Source: Azolla pinnata
Lineage: Eukaryota > Streptophyta > Polypodiopsida > Salviniales > Salviniaceae
Assembly (NCBI GenBank): GCA_037176905.1
Contig: JBBBWG010005424.1
Coordinates: 1 to 28,005, forward strand
Direction: 5' to 3'
DNA length: 28,005 bases
Shown one piece after another: positions 9,713 to 21,044 of this stretch (position 1 is its first letter; each line of letters begins with the position of its first letter). Made by a program: the position numbers and the translations under genes. The notes beneath the pieces were generated by a model, which worked only from the letters and a program-made list of their open reading frames with translations, did not search any database and was not told where the DNA came from.

Positions 9713-12700
9713 ATGGCCGCCCCCTCCACGCTTCTCAACTCGGGACACTACGACTCCCTTCTCTGCAGCAGAAAACAGGTTTCTCGCTTTCCTTTCTCCC
9801 CTTCCCGCTTCTTTCTTACCTCCGCGCGCCACCGGAGCTCTAGAGTCGTCGAATTCTCCCTCCCTATGTCCGCTCTCTGCTCTCCCTACCGGTATGCAGC
9901 TCTTTCAACCGGCGTTTCCTTCCGCTCTCGTCGTTAGCTCGCTTCCCTTAACCTGTACTTTCTGCATTTCTTACCCTATGGACGGAGAGAACGCTTGCAA
10001 TCTATCTCTCTGGCGTTTCTTTCTCTGCTTCAGCAGAAGCGTCAGGGGGACAAATATCTGCCATTCGAAATAAACAGGTCCCTTTTTCATGAGTGAAAGC
10101 ATGTGAAGGGCGAACGTATCATGCCCGTTGTGCTCTCTACAGATGGATGGATTGCCGCAATACTGTTTTTCCTTTCCTTTTTACTTCACCATTGACGAAA
10201 CAGTACTTCCAGTCTCTGGACGAATGAAGCTTTTCAGATGATACCAGAAGCAGCTAATTTTTCAACATTAGACGTTGGTGTGAAGTTGTTACTCCCGCTC
10301 TGCTATATGATCTTCATTTTTCTCCCGTTGTCTTAGCTCTCCGTTTCTTTCCATGTCAGACAAGCGAATATCTTTCAAATTTTTGCGTATGCTATCATTT
10401 CTCCAATGTTTCAACGGGATGTGTCTTTCATTATTGATTAGAATGGCCGTTGTTCTTCTTGCACGTTTTGTGTTGTCTGATGTCAAAGCTTCTCTTTCTG
10501 CAAGCTTGCACTGTTTTTCCCCTAAGTTGCAGTCGGGAGGAAAGGCATGTATTAAGAATAGTTGTGGCAGGATGTATTGTTGAGATTGGCTGGGCTTGAT
10601 CCGAGGGAACTTTGTAACGAGGCGATTATCGAGAAATGCAGAGCGACGAGGGACCTCAGAAGTTGTGGGAAGGTGGTCAAGCATGCTCTCGTGTCATGTG
10701 GCCATGCGTCTCTGTGTGCTGAATGTTGCCAAAGATGCGATTTTTGCCCAATTTGCCGGGTTCCTGTCACGAAGAAGCATGGGGGCCCTCCTGCAATGGA
10801 ACTTCGCATCTTTGAAGAATGCATTGAATCTGGCCTTATCAGTTCTAAAGAACAAACTTTTGAAGATGAATGCCTTTCGAATGCCAGTGTCCGGCGGCTT
10901 TGGCTTTTCTTTGATGTCGCCCTGGAAAATAAATCAGTTTCAATTATTTGTCATTGTATCCTCTTGTTGCCACGGTTCTAAGACTCCACGCTGTCATACT
11001 GTATAAATACAGTTTGAATATTTGCTACTATTGTTGTAGTTCCTTAACATCCATAATCTATCAGATGTTTCTGATGTATGTATGGATAATAAAGCGGTAT
11101 CCAGTAATGCGATTGTGTCGATGCTCTTGGATGGGACTGTTGTCATTGAATGGTGCAAAAGGACATTTCTGCAGATCGTACAAAGTTTACAAGATATATG
11201 TACGTCAAATTCTCTCATCCCAAATTTCTCATCTTTGTAGTATTGAGAATGATGGATTTAACTTGTGTTTGAACGTAAAAATTGGTAGATTCCTTAGAAC
11301 CAAGGGACATGCGCAGGAAAGTGGGTCAACTGAAAGAGCTCTCCACAAAACTTCATGGGCTATCTAATGTTTTGGAAACTCTTGAAGGTCCAGCTTCAAA
11401 TGAGACGTCGATGCTGTTTCTGGAGCTTCAGCAACTTGTAGAGGGTGTTGGCAGAGTTTCGCAGGTACTTAGTCTATTGTATTTTTCCATACTTATATAA
11501 AATAATATGCTTGATTTCTGGTATTTTTAGATGTTTCAAGGTATAGCTACTACTTGATGGTTCATATTCTATTTTTATCAAGAAAATTTCAGGTAGCTTA
11601 ACAGGAAACTATTGTGATAAATTGTTGTACTATTTCTGTTTTTTATCAATCAATCGATTGAGACAAGAAGTTAATATCAATAATTCTATCAAGAATTATT
11701 ATATTTTTGATAATTTAATTTTCTATTTCTATCAAGACGTTTTAATCAGAAGCTTATAGTCATAACTTGTTGTTGAACTTATTGAGTTTTGTTTTCGTCA
11801 ATCAATTGATTTGGCCTGCAAACCTGCTTGTTCTGTCTCCAATTCTAAGAAGCTTGCTTCTAAAGTTTGCTTCTAAAAGATTTATTGAGAGTTTTGTAAG
11901 AAGTTTTCTTCTAAAAGATATACAGTAGGATTTTATGGCTGTGACAAAACAATCTTATCTCAAGTTTGTATGTGTGAAGGCGCTTACATCTTAATGTATC
12001 TATAATTCTCCATTTTTGGTAACAATAACTTTATTGGGGCTCATACGTCTCTCTACAAAGATTATTTCTCAGTTCATATATATGAAGGTTCTTACATTGT
12101 AATCCATCTCTCTATTCAGGTATATAGTTCTCTTCCTTCCTCTTTCTCTTTCTTAGCTCTCCATTCAAAGGGGGTTCTGGGATTGCTTGCGGTATTGCCC
12201 CCTCTAGCCATTCTTACTTTATAGGGATGGGATAGAGCCAAGGGGGCACTCATGGCCCACTCCTGCTCCTCCAATCATACTTACAGAATGGGGTAGAGCC
12301 AATCCACCGTAGATAAGAGTGTCACTCATCGTACCCTTATTTAACACTGAATTCTGATAATATACATCATATAGACCGTGATTGGTTTTTTGTGATGTAC
12401 AGAGGTTTTTCGGGACATAGTTAGTTTCTATAAATTGAAAAGAATTAATTTACATGTCTTTTGTAGTATTAACATCCCAGGTATGATATTCTTACATTTA
12501 TCTATTGCATCTAGATGCTGATACTTTCCCTAGCTGAATTTTCTGTATTTTTCTAATGTGTGGAGTTTATCTGGGCTAGAGACATATTTTCCTTACAGCA
12601 ATCGGATAGAATAATGTTTGCATAATGCGCACACAAAGGAAGTCCATATGCTACTATGTGTTTGTGTTTCTTATGCTTGTCATCATAGATTTCTGGTATA

Positions 12701-15700
12701 CAGTTTTTTCTCTTTTACTGGTGTTAAATCCAGAGCTTTTCAGTTTAGTTTGCATGAGAACTTTAATGATATAAGTATAGGTGGCATGAGATTTTTTTCA
12801 TTTCTCTTGACTATGTACATCATTAGAAGCATGGTCAAAGCATATGTTATTTTCTCCAAATTTTGTCTTAATATGCATTTGATCCTAATATTTTTAGATT
12901 GTCAAAATAAATATCCCAGTCTGAGAAATTGTTAAGGTAATTGTCAAAGTATCCGATTCCACTTTTATATTTGGTATGCACAACTCAGTGGACAGTATAG
13001 TTTTTACAAGATTTCTGATAATGATTTGTGTATTTCCCACACCTTGAACACTTGCAAGTACCTCTTGTTTTGAAGCAACTCTCTATGTGAACTCACTTCT
13101 TCCGTGGTGAGCTAGGTAGGTTGTGAGATGAATGCGGTTTCATTTCAGTTCTTTCTCTAAAGCATCTTTTGATGTGTAACAAACAATTTTCTTGTACTTT
13201 GAAAGTATTTCCTGATACAGTCCATTGTTTTCAAGTTGAAGATGCGTGTATGTATGCATCGTGTATAAGTATGACATTTATGTTGAATAGTTTTGGTGAC
13301 TTCTAACTAGACAAGCTAATAGAAGTCATTTTATGTGGCCTATACTCGTGAAATGTGTAAAACCTTCATAATTTCTTTTAAATTCTAAAAATTGGAGGAT
13401 TTTGACTGTTTTCAAAAAGCTTGGGGTATTTTGAGAAATACAAAAGCAAATGGGTAATTTAACAATTTTACAACATGCGCAATTAGCTCTATAGTTTGGA
13501 AACAACTTGTTTTTTTACCCAACAACTTGTTTTTGTATAATGGACTCTGTAATTATTTTCTTGTTCTCTTGTAATAGATTTCAAAGCAGCGTGACTGATT
13601 TCTACCTTGTCTTGTGCAGCATTTAGATTTGATGAATTGGTGTGCACGTCATGATTTTCTTGAGAATATACCTTCACGTCATGAGACTATCAATGACTGG
13701 AATGATGCTTTTAGAGTACGGAAGTCAAATTCATCAGCTGACAGCAGGGCATGGCCAGATCCTCTGATAAAATTACAGGAAACTATTTCGAATGACTATG
13801 CAACACTATTCATCGAGGATGCATTGAAAAATATCGGATTTGGTGAAGACATGGACGACAGCTTTGTTCGGGAGACCCCAGATTTAGATTGCTTGAAGCA
13901 AGGAGCAACAATGACAGTCCTTACAACAGGATTATACCCTCCAGAATCTGTGCGGAAAGCTGTGGATGTTATATTTTTGGAAGCAAATGCAGACCTCTTC
14001 CTTGCAAAAAAAGCTATCGTATCCTTTTCTATGAGGCATGTTTTATGAGGTTTATCGAAGCTATCAAAGAACTGACATTTTCTGGAAAACTTTATAAATT
14101 TAACGTTGTTACTTTGGTCAAGTGTTTATAACCTGTTTGAAAAACACAAAATAAAACAGAAATGATCCTTGACATAACAATATTTAGATGGACCATTATG
14201 TTGGAAAATTATGAACATTAAAATAACTTTTTAGAGTTTTATAGCTCTTTTGGGATTTTGTATCCTTAATTTGTCAGTAGTTTTTGTATTATCTCTTTGA
14301 CAGGCAATGGTCTCATGGTGATGATCACTGGAAGCTAGTATTGGATGATTATCTGTTCACCTTTGATATATCAAGGCATGCCATGCTCGAATCTCAATTA
14401 TTCTTTTTACTGGATGAAAGTAGCAATACTGCTTTGGAGGTGAATCTCATGATAGTGATGCTTACTTTTATTATAGTCTTTAAGCATATGAAACTGTGTA
14501 TTATTTACTGAAGATTCTATTCATACAATGGGCAATTGAATCCATACTGTAAGTCTATGCTTTCTATTTCTAGTGAAAATGTAAATATGCGATATTTGTT
14601 ATTATATAGGCATCCTTAGTGTGATATAGATTAGTATCACTCAGAAAGACTGTAGGGTAAAATTATCAAGTAAAGGTCAAATCATCAAGAACAAACTTTA
14701 CAATGTCATTGTTTGTTTCTCATATAGATGTCGTCATGGGCATTTTTAATAATCAGAACAGGATAGCTGTAGTCGCCTGCCTTGTAGACTGAACTTCAAT
14801 GTGCTCACAATTTCGAATGCTTCATACGTCACTCGTTTTATTAGCTTCATCATGCAGAGATGCAGACTGACCTGAATATTAAACCTGTGATTCAATACTC
14901 TGATAATATGGTTAGACTATTGCTACATATCTTTTATACCTAGGTGTTTGCGTAGGTGTCTGTTAATTAATACAGCTCGTTTGATTCTATAATCCATCAG
15001 ATCTAAATTTGGTGAACCAAGATGAGCTTTTGTCTGACAATGATGCATACCTCAAATTACCATATAGAATCTGTTCTTTAATCATTTATGCAAGTTGATT
15101 GTGTTTCATCATTGTTTCCTCCTGTTGTGAAAAAGTTTGCAAGTTCCCCTCTACATAGAATTTCTACATCTTTGATTGGTGATCAAGTTTTGTTTTCTAC
15201 ATCTTTGATTGGCTTCATTTTCAATGTGTATTTGTGAAGGGACCATTTTTATGATGTTTTCCTGCAACTTGAACATTTTTGTGAGACAAGTACACAGTTT
15301 GACTGCTAAATATTAAGAAATCAACCTTGCAAAGTAATTGAAGAACTGGATCGGCAATTTCCTTGTCAAATCCAGATCTGTCTGTTAATTTGAACAATAG
15401 TACTTTCGAGGGATGAGTCACATCTCTGATGCAAAATGGACACAAACCTTTCTCCAATTGGCCTTCATTTGTGCTTGCCTGTTTATTCTCTTATTTTAAC
15501 TTCATTATACCTTATTACAATATGGGATTAGTGCTTTTTTGAAATATGATGGCAAACATTTTTTGAACAGGAGGCTTGTGTGCTTCTACCGGAAGTTGTG
15601 TCTCCCAACATACATCCGAAGATTGCACGTGTGTTTCTTGAGAGGTGTAGACCTGACATAGCCTTGGATGTTTTGAATTCTAGTGGCAGAGATGGTGGCC

Positions 15701-17744
15701 TTCAACCCGTAAACGGTTCAAGCTCTTTTGAAGTTCCATCTCTAATAGACGCTGTGACTGCAGTTAGGGTGAGACTGGAATGTGGACTACTGACAGAAGC
15801 ATATCTCTATCAACGCTCATACATATCAAGAGTTATGACAAAAGCAGCAATTATGAAAACAAAGCCTAATGGTGAAGATGATCACAGGGATTGGTACTTG
15901 GAAATGGAAATATTGGTAGGTGAAATTTGCTGGCTATGTGTGCGAAAGAATTTATTGAATAAGATGATTGAGCTCCCCTGGCAAGAAAATGAAGAAAGGA
16001 TTCTTTTCAACTGCCTTATAGAACAAGCAACCCAGGATCCATGCTCCCCGGCCGGAAGTCTGTTGATTATATACTACATGTTGGTAAGGAAGCACTTGTC
16101 CAGTTCATGTCAATCAGAACTCACTGATTTTGCAGTAAGTATTTACAATGTGTTAATCTAAAGAAAGCATGTATTGCTTATTGATCAGTGTACATGATTG
16201 GTTGAAATTAGTATTAGCATTCCATAGCATATTATTGATGCTTGAGGTTGAAAGAATTCGATATGCTGAAATGTCCGGCATTGGCTATTGTCAAGTTTTG
16301 GTATCCTTTGAGTTTTGACAGATTCCTATTCTGATTGCCTATTGACTGAAAGGTTCATCTGTGCAGAGGTGTCGGTATAGAGAGGTGTATCTCACACATC
16401 AGAAACTCTCTGTCATCGAGAATACGTTCATTACTCAATGTGAGGATAGAGAGAATAGCGATCTTGTAAGGAGTATTTGCGCACAGCGAACCAAGTTGGT
16501 GGTATGATTTGCATTTTCTTTTAAGTTGGTGAACTGCATCGGATATTAAAGCAACATATTCTATTAAAATATATGGAACTTCAATGTTATTATCAAAATA
16601 AAGCATTTTTAGGTATTGCCCATGCTGTTTCATAAAGCATTGGAAGTGTCATAATATTGTGCAAATAGAGGTTTAACTTCTCTGTATCTTTTCTATTCTC
16701 GATGCAAGAAATGTTTTAATCTATATCATCCCTATCATTGCAAACTACTATTAGTGAGAGAGTTCTCTACCTATCTTGCTAGCTCTTAGAAACTTGTCAG
16801 CAAAGACAGGAAGGCTTTATTATGGAATGTTAGTTTTATTAATGGAATACTTAATTAACTTATCCCGCTTATTCCATTAGTAATTAATTTCTATTGTCAG
16901 ATATGCATATATTATCAAGCATCTGGAATTTTGATCAACCTGTTTTTCAATTAATTGCGAACTCTCAATATCTATGCTGTCGTATTGACAGGGAAAGTGT
17001 ATTGAGATTCTCCCAGAACTTCAACAGAAAGAATTAAAAACTGGAGCGTCAGATAAGTTACTACCTCTATCTGAAGCCAGGGGAACTTTGAATAAGGACG
17101 CGCATACCACAGCCATGGTTCCTACATCAATGAAGTGCATTTCTCATCCCTTCAGTGCAATTGCATCCCCTGTTAATGGAAAGAGCGAGATCTTGTTGTC
17201 CCAAAAATCTCATTTGGAATTTTCCCAATTCATGGCATGGGAGCCTGGGCATCAGCCTTCATTTCATGAGAAGCCTTCCAAGTCCTCATTTGGCTTGGAT
17301 TCAGTCTCTCCTTCCACTAAGGGTTATATCACACCAGGAAGGAAGCAAAATGAAGGACTACTAACAAATCATATTTTTGGCAGAAGGTTGATGTTCAACG
17401 GGGAAAGAGATTCTGGTTATGATGATCGAAAACCTGGAATAAGTGCTGCTGAAGATGCAGACTTGCTAACATCAGATGGTAATCGTGGATCAATACAATT
17501 TTCACAGACCAAACTGGGGTTACGAGAGTATGGGACTCCCAGGAACTCCAATCAAAGAGGGATTGCTGTAACATTTAAGGCTAAAGATGACTACTCTAAT
17601 TGGGTTGAAAATGGTGGCACAACAAATATCGACTTGTTAAGGAAAGATCGATTATTTGACTTATCTAGTAAATATCGTCAGCAAAGGCAAACAGCTTATC
17701 CAAGCCCTAATGGCAAGAGGAAAGCACATGAATTCGCATGCTAA
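9713..17744 (+). CDS. HOS1: HOS1, RING-type E3 ubiquitin ligase and nuclear-pore-associated regulator
   Basis: In Arabidopsis HOS1 ubiquitinates ICE1 and CONSTANS, acts at the nuclear pore and on chromatin, and tempers cold response and flowering. Nine exons join in frame: 9713-9778, 10571-10955, 11065-11199, 11289-11464, 13620-14018, 14281-14439, 15571-16083, 16367-16501 and 16992-17744, giving about 906 residues (Arabidopsis is about 927 from memory). Exon 1 encodes MAAPSTLLNSG. Exon 2 holds RELCNEA..EKCRATRDL and the RING (about residues 54-84: CGK, then SCGHASLCAECCQRCDFCPICR split across Cys54, Cys65, His67, Cys71, Cys74/75, Cys78, Cys81, Cys84). Exons 3-7 (CHYVSDVCMDNKAVSS, HLDLMNWCARHDFL, FLYYLFDRQW, EACVLLPE, RVRLECGLLTEAYLYQRS, ELPWQENEE) carry the ELYS-like region typical of HOS1. 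The last exon is a low-complexity, probably disordered tail ending GKRKAHEFAC. Split codons are restored exactly at 10955/11065 and 11199/11289. A second donor at 16135 (GTAAGT) would add 17 residues in frame. No lesions seen. Confidence 0.95.
11465..13619 (+). other. HOS1 intron 4 (2.16 kb) with a possible old insertion
   Basis: This is the largest HOS1 intron, with donor CAG|GTACTT and acceptor TTGTGCAG. Most of it is T-rich intron DNA. About 12120-12340 is more GC-rich and contains two related blocks, around GGGATGGGATAGAGCCAA then CACTCATGG, and GGGGTAGAGCCAATCC then GTCACTCATCG. These look like an imperfect duplication inside an old inserted repeat. No terminal repeats or coding frame of a known element could be recognised. 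Confidence 0.45.
14440..15570 (+). other. HOS1 intron 6 (1.13 kb) with a direct repeat and an antisense open frame
   Basis: A 19-bp direct repeat, TTTCTACATCTTTGATTGG, lies at about 15161-15179 and 15194-15212. On the minus strand 15221-15457 is open for 78 codons and includes KGLCPFCIRDVTHPSKVLLF, with two cysteines spaced like a zinc-binding knuckle. I cannot assign it; it may be a captured fragment or chance. Confidence 0.4.
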
Positions 17745-18133
17745 TATGTGGTGGGAAGTATACAATGATGGCAGAGTGTCTGTGATGTGTGACCAATAAC
17801 AAGAAGAATGGTGAAATTTTGCATGGAAGACTTATCAGGTGCTGGATATGTGATTTAAATACAAATTGTATATTTATGAGCATTCCCTTACTTTTGCAAG
17901 AGTATTGATTTTGTGTATGTTTTGAGTTGAGAAGAACGGGGCATACATGGGTGTTATATCTAACCTGGATATTTGTGTTAGGTCTGCTTGAAATCTTATG
18001 TAAAGTGTGAGGAAATTTTTGCTTTTTGAATAATCAGCAGTCTGTGTAGATAGATGCTAGGAATGTCATGGTTACGATCTGATGGTAAATGGTTCTTTGT
18101 GATTTTGGAAGTTATTGATGAGTATTTCTCATG
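17745..18133 (+). other. HOS1 3' UTR and flank
   Basis: Sequence after the TAA at 17742-17744 is AT-rich with several AATAA-like motifs (for example in the TTTGAATAATCAG stretch near 18026-18038) that could guide polyadenylation. No other gene is seen. Confidence 0.5.
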
Positions 18134-18565
18134 TTATTTTTGTAGCAGGATTTCTGGTGATGTTTCAATCAGAAGTTTTCCAGAACACTCACAATATTGT
18201 ATAACTCCTAAAGCCAAATTCTGAGCTATTGCTGCTTGTGCAGGCTGATCCTCATGTACCATTTCATCGTTTATCTGTTTGTGCCAATATCGGGATCCAT
18301 TCTTGACAGCAAAGCAAGTTCTGTTGTATGAGCTGAGCCTGCTAATGATCATCTTCCATGACTCCATTTGGCACATATGTAGATCAACCAGACAATCTTG
18401 TCTTTTCTGCTGAGATGTTTTCTTTCCTTCATTTTCTTGGTTGAGATGTACAGCAAACGTTACAGTACTCCCCCTTCTCACAGATTTGTATTTAAATCCC
18501 TTAGAAGCATCCAAAATGAGATTGTAGAGTTTTATGGTTCTCTGTTGGTCAAATATCAACTTCAT
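18134..18565 (-). CDS. Unassigned minus-strand frame of 143 codons
   Basis: An ATG-started frame with no family I recognise. The product is Lys- and Gln-rich in the middle (NQENEGKKTSQQKRQD) and ends ETSPEILLQK; no membrane segment, signal peptide or known motif is visible. In DNA this AT-rich a 143-codon frame is uncommon but not rare enough to be proof. It lies tail-to-tail with HOS1, so it could be a small gene, an exon of a longer minus-strand gene, or chance. Confidence 0.22.
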   Translation of the reverse strand: MKLIFDQQRTIKLYNLILDASKGFKYKSVRRGSTVTFAVHLNQENEGKKTSQQKRQDCLVDLHMCQMESWKMIISRLSSYNRTCFAVKNGSRYWHKQINDEMVHEDQPAQAAIAQNLALGVIQYCECSGKLLIETSPEILLQK

Positions 18566-19065
18566 TTCGGTCTAGTTATCCTGTATGTTGCCTTTTTTGC
18601 TAGTATATTTCGTTTCAATGCTGATGATGTTAAAATATTGTTCGTGAACGGTTATTTTCTTGCCTAGGTCCGTCGATCCATACTCTCCCAAATCTGGTCA
18701 GTAGACTACTAAAAGCAAAGCCAATGAGTTCTAGGCATATATGCTGCTAAATCTATTTGAGTATCAAATAGACAGTATAACCCTTGAGAACAAAAAATCT
18801 GTTACTGTTTGATTTTGGTAAGGTAAACATACAAAATGGCCAGTGCGCTTTCAATATATGTCGTACTTCAAACCAGAAGCATCGCACTTTGGAGTTCTCT
18901 TTCTATACCGCTGCAAATTTTTGGCTTGAAAAATGCGTGACTTTGATTAGGTACTACCTGCTGGCTATGCATTGCTTAAGACAAAAGCAGATAATTTATC
19001 AAACATATCCTCTAATCTTTATACATATGTACATGCTTACATATAAATATAGGACACCTAGGCAA
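18566..19065. other. Intergenic, no gene seen
   Basis: AT-rich sequence with short unsupported frames only. The string ATTTATCAAAC occurs at 18994-19004 and again at 19145-19155, immediately after the hairpin described next. Confidence 0.4.
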
Positions 19066-19144
19066 AGCCCATTAATTGTGGGCATGGAAAACCCTAGAGT
19101 CGCCCGGGGAATCTCACTCTATCAGGGCCCACAATTAATGGGCT
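19066..19144. repeat. Perfect 18-bp inverted repeat (fold-back hairpin)
   Basis: AGCCCATTAATTGTGGGC at 19066-19083 is exactly complementary to 19127-19144, with a 43-nt loop. Inside the loop CCCT..AGAGT (from 19092) can pair with ACTCTATCAGGG, giving an extended stem with a small bulge. No reading frame spans it. Perfect arms suggest a young or constrained element; a very short fold-back or MITE-like insertion is the simplest reading. Confidence 0.8.
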
Positions 19145-19461
19145 ATTTATCAAACTTCTTTATGCATGGAATCCATAGATAAAATGGACTCTATGTATAC
19201 AAGTAACTTGTTGATAAAAATAATAATTACGAAACAGATAAACAGATATATAATTTCTTTTTTATTTATAAAACTTTTTTCTGCTTATTTATTTATCCTT
19301 TTAAAATGTTTTTCTCCTTTTTCTAAATATATATATTTTCTTCTCTATTCATCAAACTTTTCTCTGTTTATATATTTATCCTTTTGAAAAGTTTTTCTCC
19401 TTTTTATAAAAGCTTTTTTCATTTCTTTTTCCCAAAATTTTCCTCCATTTTCATTTTTGCG

Positions 19462-19471
19462 TTTTTTCTAA
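19462..19471. repeat. Left target-site duplication of the MULE
   Basis: TTTTTTCTAA, matching 21035-21044 exactly. The T run makes one-base sliding of the boundary possible. Confidence 0.8.
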
Positions 19472-19689
19472 GGGAGAATTACCAAAAAACGCCTAGCCAA
19501 AAACAAAATTACATTTTAACGCTAGCCTACTCAAATTAAAACTTACAATTTAGTGCCTATCAAAAGTTAACTTCTAACTCACTTATTGACACCCCCCCAT
19601 TAATGAGAATAGATATATCGATTACTATTATTATAACGTTAATTTTAGGCCTCTAATCCCATCTACCTTCTACTCTCCATCCAATCCCA

Positions 19690-19900
19690 CCATTGCTACT
19701 GCTACTTCCCTTCCATCCACTCTCATACGATTGCTACTATTACTTCCCGTCCATCCACTTCCATTCTATTGTTACCGCTACTTCCTGTCCATCCACTCCC
19801 ATACTATTACTACTGCTGCTTCCTGCCACTCTACTATTATTGCTATTGCTACTTCCTGCCACTCTATTATTATTGCTATTGCTACTTCCCTTACTTTGCT
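19690..19900 (+). repeat. Minisatellite inside the MULE
   Basis: Imperfect tandem copies of a unit of about 40-55 bp built from CCATCCACTCCCATACTATT and GCTACTGCTACTTCCTG-like pieces; later copies shorten to CCACTCTATTATTATTGCTA and GCTACTTCC. It lies between the left terminal repeat and the transposase remnant. Long Leu-rich frames read through it are artefacts of the repeat. Confidence 0.75.
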
Positions 19901-20265
19901 AAGTTACGACTTTGTTAATCATTAATCCCTTACCTTCCTATAGCTACTAATTCTATTCCTTCCCTTACTATTGCTACACTTCTTGCTAATCGATTCTATC
20001 CTTCTCTTACTAATTGCTTTAATCTATTTCTTCTCATGTTAATGATGCTTGATCTCACTAGTATTATTTACTGATTGCTTCTTACTTCCTACTGTTTTTT
20101 AATAATAGATCCCCTTGCTAATCACTTATATTGATCTCTTTGCGGTTTTTTATTTCTAATAGGGAGTTTGATGATAGCTTGGCTGATTATCATCTAATAG
20201 TGATAGACCCACCAACAACAGTGGCAGTCATGATGATAGCAGTGATAGAAGTTCAGACATAAAAG

Positions 20266-20994
20266 ATGTCAAGCTCAATCAAGTTTCTCAAGAAAAGGAG
20301 TTACTTTAGCAAAAAAGACATTATTTGTGCAATTGTTGAGTACAACAATATGGTTAATCGAGATTACAAAATCACTCAAAATGATGCCAGACATTATTAT
20401 GTGCATTGTGCAAAGAATACATACAACTTTTGAGTGAACTTTGACATTATTCAGAATAAATTTGGGCCACCATCACTTGTTATTGCACATGATCGTAATA
20501 TAATATCTACTAATTCTACTTTGGCTGGAGTTGTAAGACCAAGTCACCTGGCTAATTTGATTGATGTGCGTAATTGGATGAATCAAGAAGGGAGGAAGGT
20601 TGAAACAGGAGGATTAAATAAATTATTGTTAAGCATGGGAATGGATGTACCATACATAGTACTGTTTCGAACATTAAAGCACTTACGACATCAAACCTTC
20701 TTTACTGATATTGAGCAATATCAATTCTTGTTGGCATATATCAAGGCACTTGAAAATAGTGGTCATCGTACTATAATTGAATGTGACAACAATAAGCATT
20801 TGCGTTTAATAATCACATATTTCGAAGACATGCAAGTATTTGAGGCTTATGCTATGCATGGATTAGAATTAGATGTTACATTTATAAAAAACTCAATTGG
20901 AAGCACATTACTCATCAGTTATGTAAAGGATGGCAACAACAATATCATGATTGGTTCCATTGCTATTGTATTTTTTAATTTGAGTAGTCGTTAA
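20266..20994 (+). pseudogene. MULE transposase, N-terminal fragment
   Basis: From ATG 20266 the frame reads KKDIICAIVEYNNMVNRDYK and RHYYVHCAKN, meets one stop (20431-20433), then continues open for about 186 codons. HGLELDVTFIKNSIGSTLL followed by VKDGNNNIMIGSIAIVF is the start of the MULE transposase core, with the first DDE aspartate probably in LDVTF. It ends at a TAA in the right terminal repeat, so the second Asp, the Glu and the rest are gone. An acidic lead-in (DDSSDRSSDIKDVKLNQ) is open just upstream in another frame, so at least one frameshift is also present. Confidence 0.8.
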
Positions 20995-21034
20995 AATGTT
21001 TTTTTTGTTGTTACGCATTTTTTGGTAATTCCGT

Positions 21035-21044
21035 TTTTTTCTAA
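21035..21044. repeat. Right target-site duplication of the MULE
   Basis: TTTTTTCTAA, an exact copy of 19462-19471. Confidence 0.8.

Larger units (their letters stand above)
19472..21034 (+). mobile_element. MULE (Mutator-like) DNA transposon, internally deleted
   Basis: Termini are inverted repeats of about 70-77 bp (19472-19548 and about 20966-21034) sharing the blocks GAATTACCAAAAAA, CATTTTAACG and CTACTCAAATTAAAA in order, with small gaps. They are flanked by a 10-bp target duplication TTTTTTCTAA (19462-19471 and 21035-21044), in the 9-11 bp range usual for MULEs. The 1563-bp body holds a T/C-rich minisatellite and the 5' part of a transposase, which runs into the right terminal repeat. 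It cannot move alone because the catalytic domain is incomplete, but it could be mobilised in trans if a full relative exists in the genome. Confidence 0.88.

Noticed and set aside
9472-10073. Open frames on both strands across the HOS1 leader and intron 1
   Set aside because: They are produced by the AGGAA and CTCCT tracts and by intron sequence; the HOS1 exon 1 frame with its donor at 9779 explains the coding part.
10994-11218. Minus-strand frame over HOS1 exon 3
   Set aside because: The plus strand encodes CHYVSDVCMDNKAVSS and EWCKRTF with exact splice phases, so the opposite frame is a shadow.
19693-19925. Leu- and Pro-rich open frames
   Set aside because: They are read-through of the minisatellite inside the MULE; composition follows the repeat unit and frames differ by phase only.
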